Shown piece after piece: positions 50,564 through 59,758 of a stretch of 64,000 bases of DNA (the stretch's first letter is position 1; every line of letters begins with the position of its first letter). Below the pieces are notes generated by a model. The model was not told the origin of the DNA. It saw only the letters and a program-made list of their open reading frames with translations, and made no database searches. The position numbers and the translations under genes were made by a program. Source of the stretch: an uncultured Christensenella sp. (GTDB taxonomy: Bacteria > Bacillota > Clostridia > Christensenellales > Borkfalkiaceae); contig CAJUHC010000004.1 in assembly GCA_910586345.1 (NCBI GenBank), forward strand, positions 24,234 to 88,233, in the 5' to 3' direction.

Positions 50564-51578
50564 TCTTATTCCCTATCCGAATTAAAATATTGCGTACAAA
50601 ATTCTTATAATTATATCGATTGTTTATCAATTCCCTGCAATCAACGGTTTCGGGATTGCGTTTCAGCTTTTCGGTAAGGTCGTTTTCGCCGTTAAAATAC
50701 ACTACCGGCAATTCTTTATAAATTTCTCTGAAAACGTCTATATCGGAAATAATGGGTTGCGTACCGAGATACAGTGCTTCCAATGGCGGTATTCCGAATC
50801 CTTCATACTTAGACGGCTGTACAAGAAATTTTGCGGTTTTAATTTCGTTAAATAACCGCTCATCGGAAATTCTGCCTGTAAATTCAACATTTTCGTACGC
50901 ATTTTCGTCAAGTTTTAAACCTGTTAAAAAATTATCTTTTTCGCCTATTATTTTTAATGTAAAACCTTCGACGCCTGAAAATGCAGACAGCAGAGTTTTA
51001 ATACCTTTATGTTTTTTTACGTTACCGACATAAACGATTTTATTTTCTTTATTTACTCGTTCGGCGTGAATTTCGCAATATTCTTTAATATCTTTGGATA
51101 GCCCCTGATAATTAACATAACATTTTTTTGAATATTTCTTAAAATGAAATTCGCATCTTGAAAGAGTAAAATCCGAAACGCAAGCTATAGATTTTGATTT
51201 CTTCATTCCCCGTTTCAAAAGAATTTTCTTTATCAGTCTGTCTTTGAAACCTCTCGTAGTTTCTTTAACGTCAAGGAAAATCAAATCGTGCATAATAGAG
51301 TACACGGGTATTTTAATTCCGAAAGGAATAAGAAAATTCGGAATAATTATCGCGTCGCAGATTTTATTAAGTTTTTTATCGAACGTCCTCAGTCCTTTGA
51401 AAGAATACGGTTCGGTATCGTTTTCCACGATATTGGCGCCGTTATATTTTTCCAGATATTTCTTTTGACCGATAAGATAATATTCGTGTTCGCTGTAATC
51501 GAGGTTGTCTAAAATTCCCTCGCATACCCTTCCTATTCCGGAATGACCTATATATCTGCAATCAACCGCTATCTTCAT
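50535..51578 (-). CDS. Family 4 glycosyltransferase
   Basis: The 347-residue GT-B enzyme starts MKIAVDCRYIGHSGIGRV, has IVYVGNVKKHKGIKTLL as donor-domain start (near 190), and PSKYEGFGIPPLEAL (near 266-280) as GT4 donor motif. The frame opens upstream at 51614, but ATG 51578 is chosen because AAGGA lies six bases upstream and the family starts there. It lies eight bases after the fused isomerase gene and overlaps the polymerase gene. It is similar in layout to the other GT4 genes but not a close copy. Donor unknown, perhaps GDP-rhamnose or GDP-mannose from the pathway upstream. Confidence 0.9.
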   Translation of the reverse strand: MKIAVDCRYIGHSGIGRVCEGILDNLDYSEHEYYLIGQKKYLEKYNGANIVENDTEPYSFKGLRTFDKKLNKICDAIIIPNFLIPFGIKIPVYSIMHDLIFLDVKETTRGFKDRLIKKILLKRGMKKSKSIACVSDFTLSRCEFHFKKYSKKCYVNYQGLSKDIKEYCEIHAERVNKENKIVYVGNVKKHKGIKTLLSAFSGVEGFTLKIIGEKDNFLTGLKLDENAYENVEFTGRISDERLFNEIKTAKFLVQPSKYEGFGIPPLEALYLGTQPIISDIDVFREIYKELPVVYFNGENDLTEKLKRNPETVDCRELINNRYNYKNFVRNILIRIGNKSGKQQPHKT

Positions 51579-51586
51579 TTCTATCC

Positions 51587-53821
51587 TTATATATTGACTA
51601 CTAAAACGGTGCATTTACCGTTAATGTTTATATTTTCTAAATTCGCGCTGAACCAGGTATCTCCTACGCCGATTTCGTAAGCGCTGAAACCGTTGGATAT
51701 TGTTCCGCTGCCTCCTACGATTACGAACGCTCTGAAACTCGAATCGGAAGGAGGTAAGATGCAATCTCCGTCAACGAAATACTTGTTTACAGTAAAATAC
51801 TTGCACTGTCCGATAAGAGTTTTGACAAAATCGTACCGCATTATCGCGTCGTATTTCTCATACGTTTTAGGAGTGTATTTTTTCATATCCAATACGTCGA
51901 GAGCCTTATTTACGTGCAATTCGCGGAGCTTGCCGCTTTTATCCTTTCTGCCGTAATCGTACAGTCTGTACGTTACGTTCGACGATTGCTGGACTTCGCA
52001 TATAAGACATCCCGCGCCTATAGCGTGGACGGTACCCGCTTTGAGGAAATACGTTTCGTCTTTCTTTACGGGAATTTTATTGAGTACCTGCAACAACGTA
52101 TTATTTTCTATACGTTCGATAATCTCTTCCTTCGTGACGTCTTTATTAAAACCTACGTATATATATGCGTCTTCGTCAGCGTCGAGAATATGCCACATTT
52201 CGTTTTTACCGAGTTCGCCCTCGTTGGAAATAGCGTAATCGTCCGCAGGATGCACCTGTATTGACAAACTCTGTTTTGCGTCTATGAGTTTTATCATAAT
52301 CGGGAATCTGTCGTAAGCCTGCGCTTTCCAGCCTAATTTGTCTTTGCCGATTATTTCTATATATTCGGTAAGCGTCTTTCCCGCAAATTCTCCGTTCGCG
52401 ATTTTCGATTCGCCGTCGGGATAGGCCGATAATTCCCAGCTTTCGGCGATAACGTCCATCTCGCCTACGTCTTTTCCGAAAATATCGCGGATTTTCGTAC
52501 CGCCCCACATATTATCTTTAAACGAAGGCGACATTTTTACAAGAAAATCAAGTTTCTTCGATTTATTTCCGTTGGTTTTAATGGATTTTTCTGTGCAAAC
52601 GAAAACCAAATTGGTCTTTCCCGTATTGGTTATCGCGTATTTGCCCGTTTCGGTTAAAGTAATATTCTGATTTTCCGAATATTCGCTTTCTTTTTCTCCG
52701 TATTCGACGCGGGCCACGCCCTGAGTTATAAACAGATTCGCAACGACGTTCTTTTTTGATTTATATTCGTAAAATTCTCTCGGAAAGACGGTAATAAGTT
52801 TTACAATGCAATCTTCCGCTGAGCCTATAAGCTCTTCCACTCCCCAAATTTCGTACTTCTTCGGCTGAAAATCGAAATATCTTTTATTACCGGAATAGTA
52901 TTTATTAGCTATATCTTTAGTATCCGCTTCTTTCGAACTGTGGGTAACGTAAATCGTATCGCGGGTATTTACTATTACAACGTTTTTCAAACCGTTTGCA
53001 ACAACGAGCTGGTCGTCGACCATATTGACGATTTCAACCCCTTTGTTATTGTTGATAATTGCATTTATGTTATTTTTAATCGCCTTGTTGTAATAATTAT
53101 AAAACGACGAAATATCGGTAATTCTCGTCCATTTGAACTCCGCGTCTATAAACTTGCAATTATTCGTCGCAACGGCTTTAATAAGATTAACGGGTTTTAT
53201 AATTTCGGTGCTTTCACGCTCTATTACGTTACGTCTGATGTTAATCGTCCTGCATTTTTCTACAAGCGTCTTATCAAGCGACTGTAAAAGAACACTTGCC
53301 TTTGCTCCCCAAATTCCCGTATCCCACAGACTGTTTTTAGAAGGCTTAGCGCCGAAAACTATTTTCCTGCCCGCGTAAACATAATTATAACTTTCGCCGT
53401 AATTGGCAGGCTTACAAGTTATTACAGCAAGTTTATCTTCCTTAACGGCGCTTTTAAGAAGCGTAACCGTAGTATTATAATCGCCTTCTATAATACAGTC
53501 GGTAGGCGCAATTATTATTTCCTCGTCGGGTTCGCATTGAAGCGCGCAGATAATTACGGCAGGCGCGGTTTTAAGCGCGACTTCCTCGAATATAAGTCTG
53601 TATTCCAGCTCCTGAAATACCTGTAATTGTCCGCAGACAACGTTTTCATAACGCTTGTTGGTTAAAATCACAAACTCGTCGCAGAAAGGTATATTACGAA
53701 GAATCGTGTCCTGAAACATCGACCTTCCTTCGCGTATTTCCATAAACTGTTTGGGATAATCTCTTCTTGAAAGCGGCCAGAGTCTGTCGCTGCTGCCGCC
53801 CGCCAAGACAAAACATTTCAT
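51587..53821 (-). CDS. Fused degenerate mannose-1-phosphate guanylyltransferase and class I mannose-6-phosphate isomerase
   Basis: The 744-residue protein joins three parts. Residues 1-290 resemble ManC (LAGGSSDRLWPLSRRDYPKQF at the start), but the catalytic loop has GGSSDR in place of GGxGTR, the DYxVMEK motif is missing and FxWxDVGSW is replaced by FKWTRITDISSF, so it is probably inactive or altered. Residues about 315-415 form a cupin-like linker. Residues 424-744 form a class I phosphomannose isomerase with zinc ligands in SIQVHPADDYA (Gln522, His524) and NEMWH (Glu541). The isomerase would make mannose 6-phosphate from fructose 6-phosphate for GDP-mannose synthesis. It sits five bases after the mutase gene, and an intact manC lies two genes upstream. 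Confidence 0.85.
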   Translation of the reverse strand: MKCFVLAGGSSDRLWPLSRRDYPKQFMEIREGRSMFQDTILRNIPFCDEFVILTNKRYENVVCGQLQVFQELEYRLIFEEVALKTAPAVIICALQCEPDEEIIIAPTDCIIEGDYNTTVTLLKSAVKEDKLAVITCKPANYGESYNYVYAGRKIVFGAKPSKNSLWDTGIWGAKASVLLQSLDKTLVEKCRTINIRRNVIERESTEIIKPVNLIKAVATNNCKFIDAEFKWTRITDISSFYNYYNKAIKNNINAIINNNKGVEIVNMVDDQLVVANGLKNVVIVNTRDTIYVTHSSKEADTKDIANKYYSGNKRYFDFQPKKYEIWGVEELIGSAEDCIVKLITVFPREFYEYKSKKNVVANLFITQGVARVEYGEKESEYSENQNITLTETGKYAITNTGKTNLVFVCTEKSIKTNGNKSKKLDFLVKMSPSFKDNMWGGTKIRDIFGKDVGEMDVIAESWELSAYPDGESKIANGEFAGKTLTEYIEIIGKDKLGWKAQAYDRFPIMIKLIDAKQSLSIQVHPADDYAISNEGELGKNEMWHILDADEDAYIYVGFNKDVTKEEIIERIENNTLLQVLNKIPVKKDETYFLKAGTVHAIGAGCLICEVQQSSNVTYRLYDYGRKDKSGKLRELHVNKALDVLDMKKYTPKTYEKYDAIMRYDFVKTLIGQCKYFTVNKYFVDGDCILPPSDSSFRAFVIVGGSGTISNGFSAYEIGVGDTWFSANLENININGKCTVLVVNI

Positions 53822-53825
53822 TTGT

Positions 53826-55595
53826 TTACTCCACTGCGGCTAATTTAATTAAATTCTCTCTTATTCTGTCAACCGTGTGTCCGGCGTCGTCTGAATTTTC
53901 GCCCTTTGCGCCGAAATAAAACTTGATTTTAGGTTCCGTTCCTGACGGGCGCACACAGCACCAACCCTCTTTTTCAAGTTCGAAATACAGCACGTCGCTT
54001 TCGGGAAGATTAACCGCCGAAACTGCGCCATCCGTAAGATTTTTCTTTAATCCGCTTTTATAATCCCTTACGGCGCGAACGTTCAGTCCGCCTATTTTTC
54101 GAGGAGGATTACGTCTAAGATTTTCCATCATTGAAACTATCTTTTGCGAACCGTCCGCGCCTTTAAAAGTCAGGCTTTGCAAATCTTCAACGTAATAACC
54201 GTACTTTTCGTAAATATTCTGCATCTGGTCCCAAAGCGTAAGCCCCTTCGTCTTATAGTAAGCCGCCGCCTCGCAAAGCGCCATTACCGCGACAACAGCG
54301 TCTTTGTCTCTTGAATGGGTTCCGACAAGACAGCCGTAACTCTCTTCGTAACCGAACTCGTATTCGAGCGCGCCTTTCGTATAATCGAGTTCGCCGTCGT
54401 TTTCGGCTTTCGCGTCTTCGAACAGTTTAATTTGCTCGCCTATATACTTAAATCCCGTCAGCACTTCCCTGACGGTAAGACCGTATTCTTCTGCAATAGC
54501 GTAAGCCATTTTGGAAGAAACGATAGTTGTAACGAGCGCGCCGTTCCTGCTGATTTTCGGAAGCAAACCTTTTTCTCTTTTTTGAGAAAGTTCATACTCG
54601 GCTATCAGCAACCCGCTCATATTGCCCGTGAAAGGAATATATTTTCCGCTTTTGCAATCTTTTGCGTATATACCGAGCCTGTCCGCGTCGGGGTCGGTCG
54701 CGAGCACTATATCAGCGCCGACTTCTTTCGCTAAATTCAAGGCGTACGCAAACGCTTTTTTATCTTCCGGATTAGGATATTCGAGCGTAGGAAAATTACC
54801 GTCGGGGGCTTCCTGCTCGGGTACGACCCATACTTTTCTGAATCCGAGTTCTTTAAGTACTCGTCGGACGGGCACGTTCCCCGTTCCGTTGAGAGGAGTA
54901 TAAACTATTTTGAGTTCATCCGCAACGCTCTTGATTGCGTCTTGGTTCAGAATAAGTTTTTTCAGTTCGCTTATAAAGGCGTCGTCTATTTCTTTGCCGA
55001 CTATTTTAAGCAAACCGTTATTTTCCGCAGTTTTTCTGTCCGTGCGTTTTATATCCGCGTAATCGGTTATTTTATTTACTTCTTCAATTATGAGTTTATC
55101 GTAAGGGGGAACTATCTGTCCGCCGTCGGACCAATATACTTTATATCCGTTGTACTGAGGAGGATTATGGCTTGCCGTTATAACGATGCCCGCAGTAGCG
55201 TTGAGATACCTTACTGCAAAAGAAAGCTCCGGAGTAGGTCTTAAACTGTCGAAAAGATATGCCTTTATTCCGTTTGCCGCCAGAATAAGCGCTGAATCCA
55301 AAGCAAATTCCTCGGACATTATTCTGCTGTCGTAAGCAATCGCGACGCTGCCGTTTCCGGTTCTGCTTTTTATAAAGTTCGCAAGTCCCTGCGTAGCTTT
55401 TCCGACCGTATAAACGTTCATACGGTTCGTACCGGCGCCTATAATTCCGCGAAGTCCGCCCGTCCCGAAAGAAAGCTGTCTGTAAAACCTGTCCTCTATT
55501 TCTTTTTCATCTTTAATCGATTTAAGCTCGTTTTGTGTCTTTTCATCGAAAACGGAACTTGTGCACCATTTTTTATATTCGCTTTTGTAATCCAT
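53826..55595 (-). CDS. Phospho-sugar mutase (PGM/PMM type), long form
   Basis: The 589-residue protein is a full-length phosphohexomutase of the PgcA/ManB-like long type. It has FGTGGLRGIIGAGTNRMN at 46-63, the Ser loop ITASHNPPQYNGYKVYW near 140-156, metal loop TDPDADRLG near 300, and RPSGTEPKIKFYF near the C-terminus. All signatures are intact. It converts mannose or glucose 6-phosphate to the 1-phosphate used by manC or for UDP-glucose. Its ATG overlaps the manC stop by one base (TGATG). It differs from the phosphohexomutase at 27 kb in its phosphate loop and length. Confidence 0.93.
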   Translation of the reverse strand: MDYKSEYKKWCTSSVFDEKTQNELKSIKDEKEIEDRFYRQLSFGTGGLRGIIGAGTNRMNVYTVGKATQGLANFIKSRTGNGSVAIAYDSRIMSEEFALDSALILAANGIKAYLFDSLRPTPELSFAVRYLNATAGIVITASHNPPQYNGYKVYWSDGGQIVPPYDKLIIEEVNKITDYADIKRTDRKTAENNGLLKIVGKEIDDAFISELKKLILNQDAIKSVADELKIVYTPLNGTGNVPVRRVLKELGFRKVWVVPEQEAPDGNFPTLEYPNPEDKKAFAYALNLAKEVGADIVLATDPDADRLGIYAKDCKSGKYIPFTGNMSGLLIAEYELSQKREKGLLPKISRNGALVTTIVSSKMAYAIAEEYGLTVREVLTGFKYIGEQIKLFEDAKAENDGELDYTKGALEYEFGYEESYGCLVGTHSRDKDAVVAVMALCEAAAYYKTKGLTLWDQMQNIYEKYGYYVEDLQSLTFKGADGSQKIVSMMENLRRNPPRKIGGLNVRAVRDYKSGLKKNLTDGAVSAVNLPESDVLYFELEKEGWCCVRPSGTEPKIKFYFGAKGENSDDAGHTVDRIRENLIKLAAVE

Positions 55596-56659
55596 CAGAG
55601 AAGTTCCTCTTCGTTTTTTTCTTTAAGCGCGTCGACTATTTTCTTGACGTCCTGCGCTTTTTCTTTGGGACACACGAGAACCGCGTCCGGAGTTTCCACG
55701 ATAACGAGATTGTCTATACCGACCGTCGCGACAAGCTTTCCGCTTGAAAATACGGTTGAATTTGTCGTTTCGATGCAGACCGTCTTTCCTATCTTTATGT
55801 TGCCGTCCTTATCTTCCGAGTGAAGAACGTTCATCATATCCCAACTGCCGACGTCGTTCCAGCCGAATTCGCCTTGGACGACTTTGATGTTATCGCTCTT
55901 TTCCATAATGCCGTAATCGACGGAAATAGAGCGTATAGAAGGATAAATTTCTTCAATCGTATTCTTTTCGTTTTCGGAGCCGAAACTTTTGGAAATATTT
56001 TCTATACGTTCGTATATATCCGGAAGAAGTTCTTTGAATTTGCGTAAAATTACAGAAGTTTTCCAAATAAACATTCCGCTGTTCCAGACATAATCGCCGC
56101 TTTTAAGATATTCTTCGGCCGTTTTCAAATCGGGTTTTTCAACGAATTTAATTACGGGCTTGGCTTTCGTATCCGAATTCCCGAATTTTATATAACCGTA
56201 TCCCGTTGCGGGAAAAGTCGGGGTAACGCCGACCGTAACCAAAGAATCGGTTTTTTCAGCCGTTTCGATAGCCGTCTTCAATACTTCGGCGAATTCTTCG
56301 TTATTTTTTATAAATGCGTCGGAAGGAGTAACGACCATTATTCCGCCGCCGTATTTTTTCTCGATTTCCATTGCGGCGTAACATAGACACGCGGCCGTAT
56401 TGCGCGCGGCGGGTTCTGCAAGAATATGGTTTTTTCGTATGCGCCCTTCCGTAACGCAAGACATTTTTTCGGTCTGGGTTTTGTTGGTTACAACAAAAAT
56501 ATCTTCGTAAGAACAAACCCGAGCGAGACGGTCGATAGCCTCGTTTACCATAATCTCCTTACCGCTGAGGTTTAAAAGCTGTTTAGGAGTTTGTTTTCTT
56601 GAAAGAGGCCAGAATCTCGTTCCGCCGCCTCCCGCCATAATAACGCCGTAAATTTTCAT
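55595..56659 (-). CDS. manC: Mannose-1-phosphate guanylyltransferase (GDP-mannose pyrophosphorylase)
   Basis: The 354-residue enzyme has the canonical signature MAGGGGTRFWPLSRKQTPKQ at 9-28, EPAARNTAACLCYA, VWNSGMFIWKTS, VDYGIMEKSDNI and FGWNDVGSWDMM. It makes GDP-mannose from mannose 1-phosphate and GTP in the cytoplasm. It lacks the C-terminal isomerase domain of type II enzymes; that function sits in a separate fused gene downstream. It lies three bases after rmd and overlaps the mutase gene by one base. In contrast to the fused copy, every catalytic motif is intact, so this is the working enzyme. Confidence 0.95.
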   Translation of the reverse strand: MKIYGVIMAGGGGTRFWPLSRKQTPKQLLNLSGKEIMVNEAIDRLARVCSYEDIFVVTNKTQTEKMSCVTEGRIRKNHILAEPAARNTAACLCYAAMEIEKKYGGGIMVVTPSDAFIKNNEEFAEVLKTAIETAEKTDSLVTVGVTPTFPATGYGYIKFGNSDTKAKPVIKFVEKPDLKTAEEYLKSGDYVWNSGMFIWKTSVILRKFKELLPDIYERIENISKSFGSENEKNTIEEIYPSIRSISVDYGIMEKSDNIKVVQGEFGWNDVGSWDMMNVLHSEDKDGNIKIGKTVCIETTNSTVFSSGKLVATVGIDNLVIVETPDAVLVCPKEKAQDVKKIVDALKEKNEEELL

Positions 56660-56662
56660 AAT

Positions 56663-57586
56663 TTATAATCCTCTGAAATAATTAAGCGTATCCGAAATAG
56701 ATTTTTTAACGGATATTTCCGGTGTCCAGCCGAGCTTTCCGATTTTGGAAATATCGGCCTTTATACTCGGCACGTCTATCGGTCTGAATTTTGCAGTATC
56801 GACGCAAATTTCTATTTTACTTTCAGTCATTGACAAAATTATATTCAGTATCTCTTTTATCTGAATTGCCTCGCCTCTTCCCACGTTGTATACTTCTCCC
56901 GCGTTTCCTTTTTCAGAAAGCACGATATAAGCACGAACCACATCTCTGACGTCGGAAAAATCCCTGTAAGAATCCAGATTTCCTACCGTGATTACAGGCT
57001 TACGTTTGCCTTTTTCTATACAAGCAACTTGATTACAGAAATCTGCGACTACAAATTGAGAAGACTGACGAGGTCCGATATGATTGAAAGAACGGGTCGT
57101 AACAATATGCAGATTATATGCTTTGACGTAAATTTCAGCAAGTTTTTCCTGCGTTAACTTAGTTAGCGCGTAAATATTTTTCGGTTGCGGTACAGCCTTT
57201 TCGCTCACCGCGCGGGCATAATCTATATCGCCGTATTCTTCGCTCGAACCGACTACAAGAACCTTTGAAAAAGGACTTTGCAGTCTTACGGCTTCAAATA
57301 AATTTATCGCGCCCAGAATATTAATATTCGCGGTCATCTGCGGTTTTTCCCAAGATAATTTAACGGAACTTTGAGCCGCAAGATGATAAATCATATCCGG
57401 TTTGATTTCGTTCAATAAATTACATACTTCGGAAAAATCGGTTAAATCAAGATTGTAAACGCTGACGCCGACGTCAATGTTCTCGTGTTTTAACTTCGTC
57501 GCATAAACATCGTAACCCGCCGTTTTTAATGCGTCTATCAGATAACCTCCTACAAATCCCGCCGCGCCGATTATTAACGCTTTCAT
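56663..57586 (-). CDS. rmd: GDP-4-keto-6-deoxy-D-mannose reductase
   Basis: The 307-residue short-chain dehydrogenase has the Rossmann start IIGAAGFVGGYLIDAL, the catalytic YALTK pair (near 140-144), and RSFNHIGPRQSSQFVVADF (near 167-185), which matches Rmd-type GDP-D-rhamnose enzymes more closely than fucose synthase. It reduces the 4-keto group formed by Gmd to give GDP-D-rhamnose, with NAD(P)H. It starts one base after gmd ends and lies before manC, so the GDP-sugar genes form one block. Rmd versus another GDP-sugar reductase is likely but not proven. Confidence 0.88.
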   Translation of the reverse strand: MKALIIGAAGFVGGYLIDALKTAGYDVYATKLKHENIDVGVSVYNLDLTDFSEVCNLLNEIKPDMIYHLAAQSSVKLSWEKPQMTANINILGAINLFEAVRLQSPFSKVLVVGSSEEYGDIDYARAVSEKAVPQPKNIYALTKLTQEKLAEIYVKAYNLHIVTTRSFNHIGPRQSSQFVVADFCNQVACIEKGKRKPVITVGNLDSYRDFSDVRDVVRAYIVLSEKGNAGEVYNVGRGEAIQIKEILNIILSMTESKIEICVDTAKFRPIDVPSIKADISKIGKLGWTPEISVKKSISDTLNYFRGL

Positions 57587-58636
57587 TTATTTTCCCTTTT
57601 GAAGCAATAATTCTTTTTTTGCAAGTTCCAAATCGTGCTTAGCCATAATTTCGCAAAGCTGTTCGTAACTTGTTTTCTGCGGATTCCATCCGAGAACCGT
57701 TCTCGCTTTAGAAGGGTCGCCCCAAAGATTGACAACGTCCGTAGGTCTGAACCACGCTTTATTTACGCAAACAAGCATTTTACCTGTTTTCTTATCGTAA
57801 CCTTTTTCGTCGATTCCGCTGCCTTTCCATTCCAAATCAATGCCGACGTATTTAAAAGCTAACGTAGTAAATTCCCTTACCGTATGTTGAACGCCTGTTG
57901 CTATTACGAAATCATCCGGTTCGTTATGCTGAAGTATCAGCCACATACACTCTACATAATCTTTAGCATATCCCCAGTCGCGTAAGCTGTCGAGATTTCC
58001 TAATTCAAGATGGTCCTGCAATCCGCAAGCGATTCTTCCGGCGGCAAGAGTAATTTTACGGGTAACGAAATTATCCCCTCTTCTCTCAGATTCGTGATTG
58101 AAAAGTATACCGTTACAGGCAAAAACCCCGTAAGCTTCCCTGTATTCTTTAATCATCCAAAAACCGTACTGTTTGGCGACCGCATAAGGAGAATAAGGAT
58201 GAAAAGGAGTTTTTTCGTTTTGCGGGCATTCTTCCACTTTACCGTAAAGTTCGGACGTAGAAGCCTGATAAATTTTCGTTTTCTTATCCAAGCCCAAAAT
58301 ATGAACCGCTTCGAGAATTCTGAGAACGCCCAATGCGTCGACGTCTCCCGTATATTCGGCAGCGTCAAAGCTTACCTGAACGTGCGATTGAGCCGCGAGA
58401 TTGTATATTTCGTCCGGTTCTACATCTTTTACGATTCTGATTATACTCGAAGAATCCGATAAATCTCCCTCGTGTATTTTTATAGCGTTTTCCGCTAAAA
58501 GATGGTCGATTCTCTGCGTCGTAGAAACAGAAGCGCGTCTCACAATTCCGTGTACTTCATATCCTTTTTCAAGTAAAAATTCAGCCAAATAACTGCCGTC
58601 TTGTCCTGTTATACCCGTTATAAGCGCCTTCTTCAT
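57587..58636 (-). CDS. gmd: GDP-mannose 4,6-dehydratase
   Basis: The 349-residue protein is a full-length Gmd. It has ALITGITGQDGSYLAEFLLEK at the start, the STSELYGKV loop with Thr-Glu active-site residues near 130, YAVAKQYG with the Tyr-Lys pair, and LFNHESERRGDNFVTRKI near 180. It turns GDP-D-mannose into GDP-4-keto-6-deoxy-D-mannose. The ATG overlaps the stop of the GT4 gene upstream (TAATG) with GGAGGAATTT in front. The partner reductase follows directly. Confidence 0.96.
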   Translation of the reverse strand: MKKALITGITGQDGSYLAEFLLEKGYEVHGIVRRASVSTTQRIDHLLAENAIKIHEGDLSDSSSIIRIVKDVEPDEIYNLAAQSHVQVSFDAAEYTGDVDALGVLRILEAVHILGLDKKTKIYQASTSELYGKVEECPQNEKTPFHPYSPYAVAKQYGFWMIKEYREAYGVFACNGILFNHESERRGDNFVTRKITLAAGRIACGLQDHLELGNLDSLRDWGYAKDYVECMWLILQHNEPDDFVIATGVQHTVREFTTLAFKYVGIDLEWKGSGIDEKGYDKKTGKMLVCVNKAWFRPTDVVNLWGDPSKARTVLGWNPQKTSYEQLCEIMAKHDLELAKKELLLQKGK

Positions 58637-59757
58637 TAAAATTCCTCCAATAATTTATTTATGTTAATTTTAAATTTTTCATAAGTAAAATTCTCAGCGA
58701 CTCTGAGTTTTGCTACTTGTCCGTAGCGTTCGCGCAGATTTTCGTCTTTTGCAAGGACTTCGACAGCCTGAGCATATTCGTTTACGTTTGCGTTTTGAAC
58801 TTCTATACCCGTAATCCCGTTCAAGCTTACGTAGTTTACGCCGCTCCCTTCTATGCTAAACGTTACCGCAGGTTTCCCAAAAGACATAGCCTCGGCGAGC
58901 GCTATTCCGAACGCTTCGTTTTTAGTCACCGACGGAAAACAGAATATATCGCAGGCAAGCATATACGCGTTGAGAGAAACGTCGTCCACTTTACCTAAGA
59001 AACAGACTTTTTCATCGCCTTTCGCAAGTTCTTTAAGCGATTGGGTTAAAGGACCCGCGCCGCCTATAAAAATTTTGTAATCGCCGCCAAGCAGTTTGCT
59101 CGCTCTGACCAAATATTCGATTCCCTTATACGGAACGTGTCTTCCGATTGCGAAACAAATCGTCTTGCCCGCGTTAAGTTCCCTGATTTCGGCGGCTTTT
59201 TTCCTGCATTCTTCCGAAACGTTCATTCTGCTTTCGTTAACGCAGTTCGGAATAACCGTACATTTATCGCGGTTTATCGAAAGAAACTTACTTCCGTTGA
59301 TGTAATTCGGACTCGTTGCAACTATTTTAGCAGACCTATTAATCAAGCGGTTTGTTTGTCCATTAAATAACTTACCTAATATTTTCTGTTTAGTTATATC
59401 GAGATGCCAATATAAAACAAGTTTGCAATTCGGATATTTCTTTAATATTTTCAATAACGAATGTGCGCCGAACGGGTTCGGATAATGAAAAATAACTACG
59501 TCCGGCTGAAAACTTTTAAAAGTCTTTTTCAATAATTTTCCGTAAGACAGCGAAAGCGACTGTGACGCGATTTTCGCGAAACAACCCGCGCGGACAATTT
59601 CCGTGCCGTCAACGACGTCGGACGAGTCGCCCTTTTCGTGATTGAAACAAAAAACTTTCTGTTCGTGCCCTTCAATCGCGCCGACTATATCTCTTGCCAC
59701 TTGTTCTACGCCGCCTATATGCGGATAAAAATAATTTGAAATTTGTAAAATTTTCAT
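58636..59757 (-). CDS. Family 4 glycosyltransferase
   Basis: The 373-residue GT-B enzyme has ISNYFYPHIGGVEQVARDI at the start, CFAIGRHVPYKGIEYLVRAS as donor-domain start (near 205), and the TKNEAFGIALAEAMSFGKP GT4 donor motif (near 279-297). It is like mannosyltransferases of EPS and LPS operons, and a GDP-mannose or GDP-rhamnose donor fits its place next to gmd. It overlaps gmd by one base and follows ugd by one base. The base composition is closer to the upstream genes than that of the distal GT4 genes. Confidence 0.91.
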   Translation of the reverse strand: MKILQISNYFYPHIGGVEQVARDIVGAIEGHEQKVFCFNHEKGDSSDVVDGTEIVRAGCFAKIASQSLSLSYGKLLKKTFKSFQPDVVIFHYPNPFGAHSLLKILKKYPNCKLVLYWHLDITKQKILGKLFNGQTNRLINRSAKIVATSPNYINGSKFLSINRDKCTVIPNCVNESRMNVSEECRKKAAEIRELNAGKTICFAIGRHVPYKGIEYLVRASKLLGGDYKIFIGGAGPLTQSLKELAKGDEKVCFLGKVDDVSLNAYMLACDIFCFPSVTKNEAFGIALAEAMSFGKPAVTFSIEGSGVNYVSLNGITGIEVQNANVNEYAQAVEVLAKDENLRERYGQVAKLRVAENFTYEKFKININKLLEEF

Positions 59758-59758
59758 T

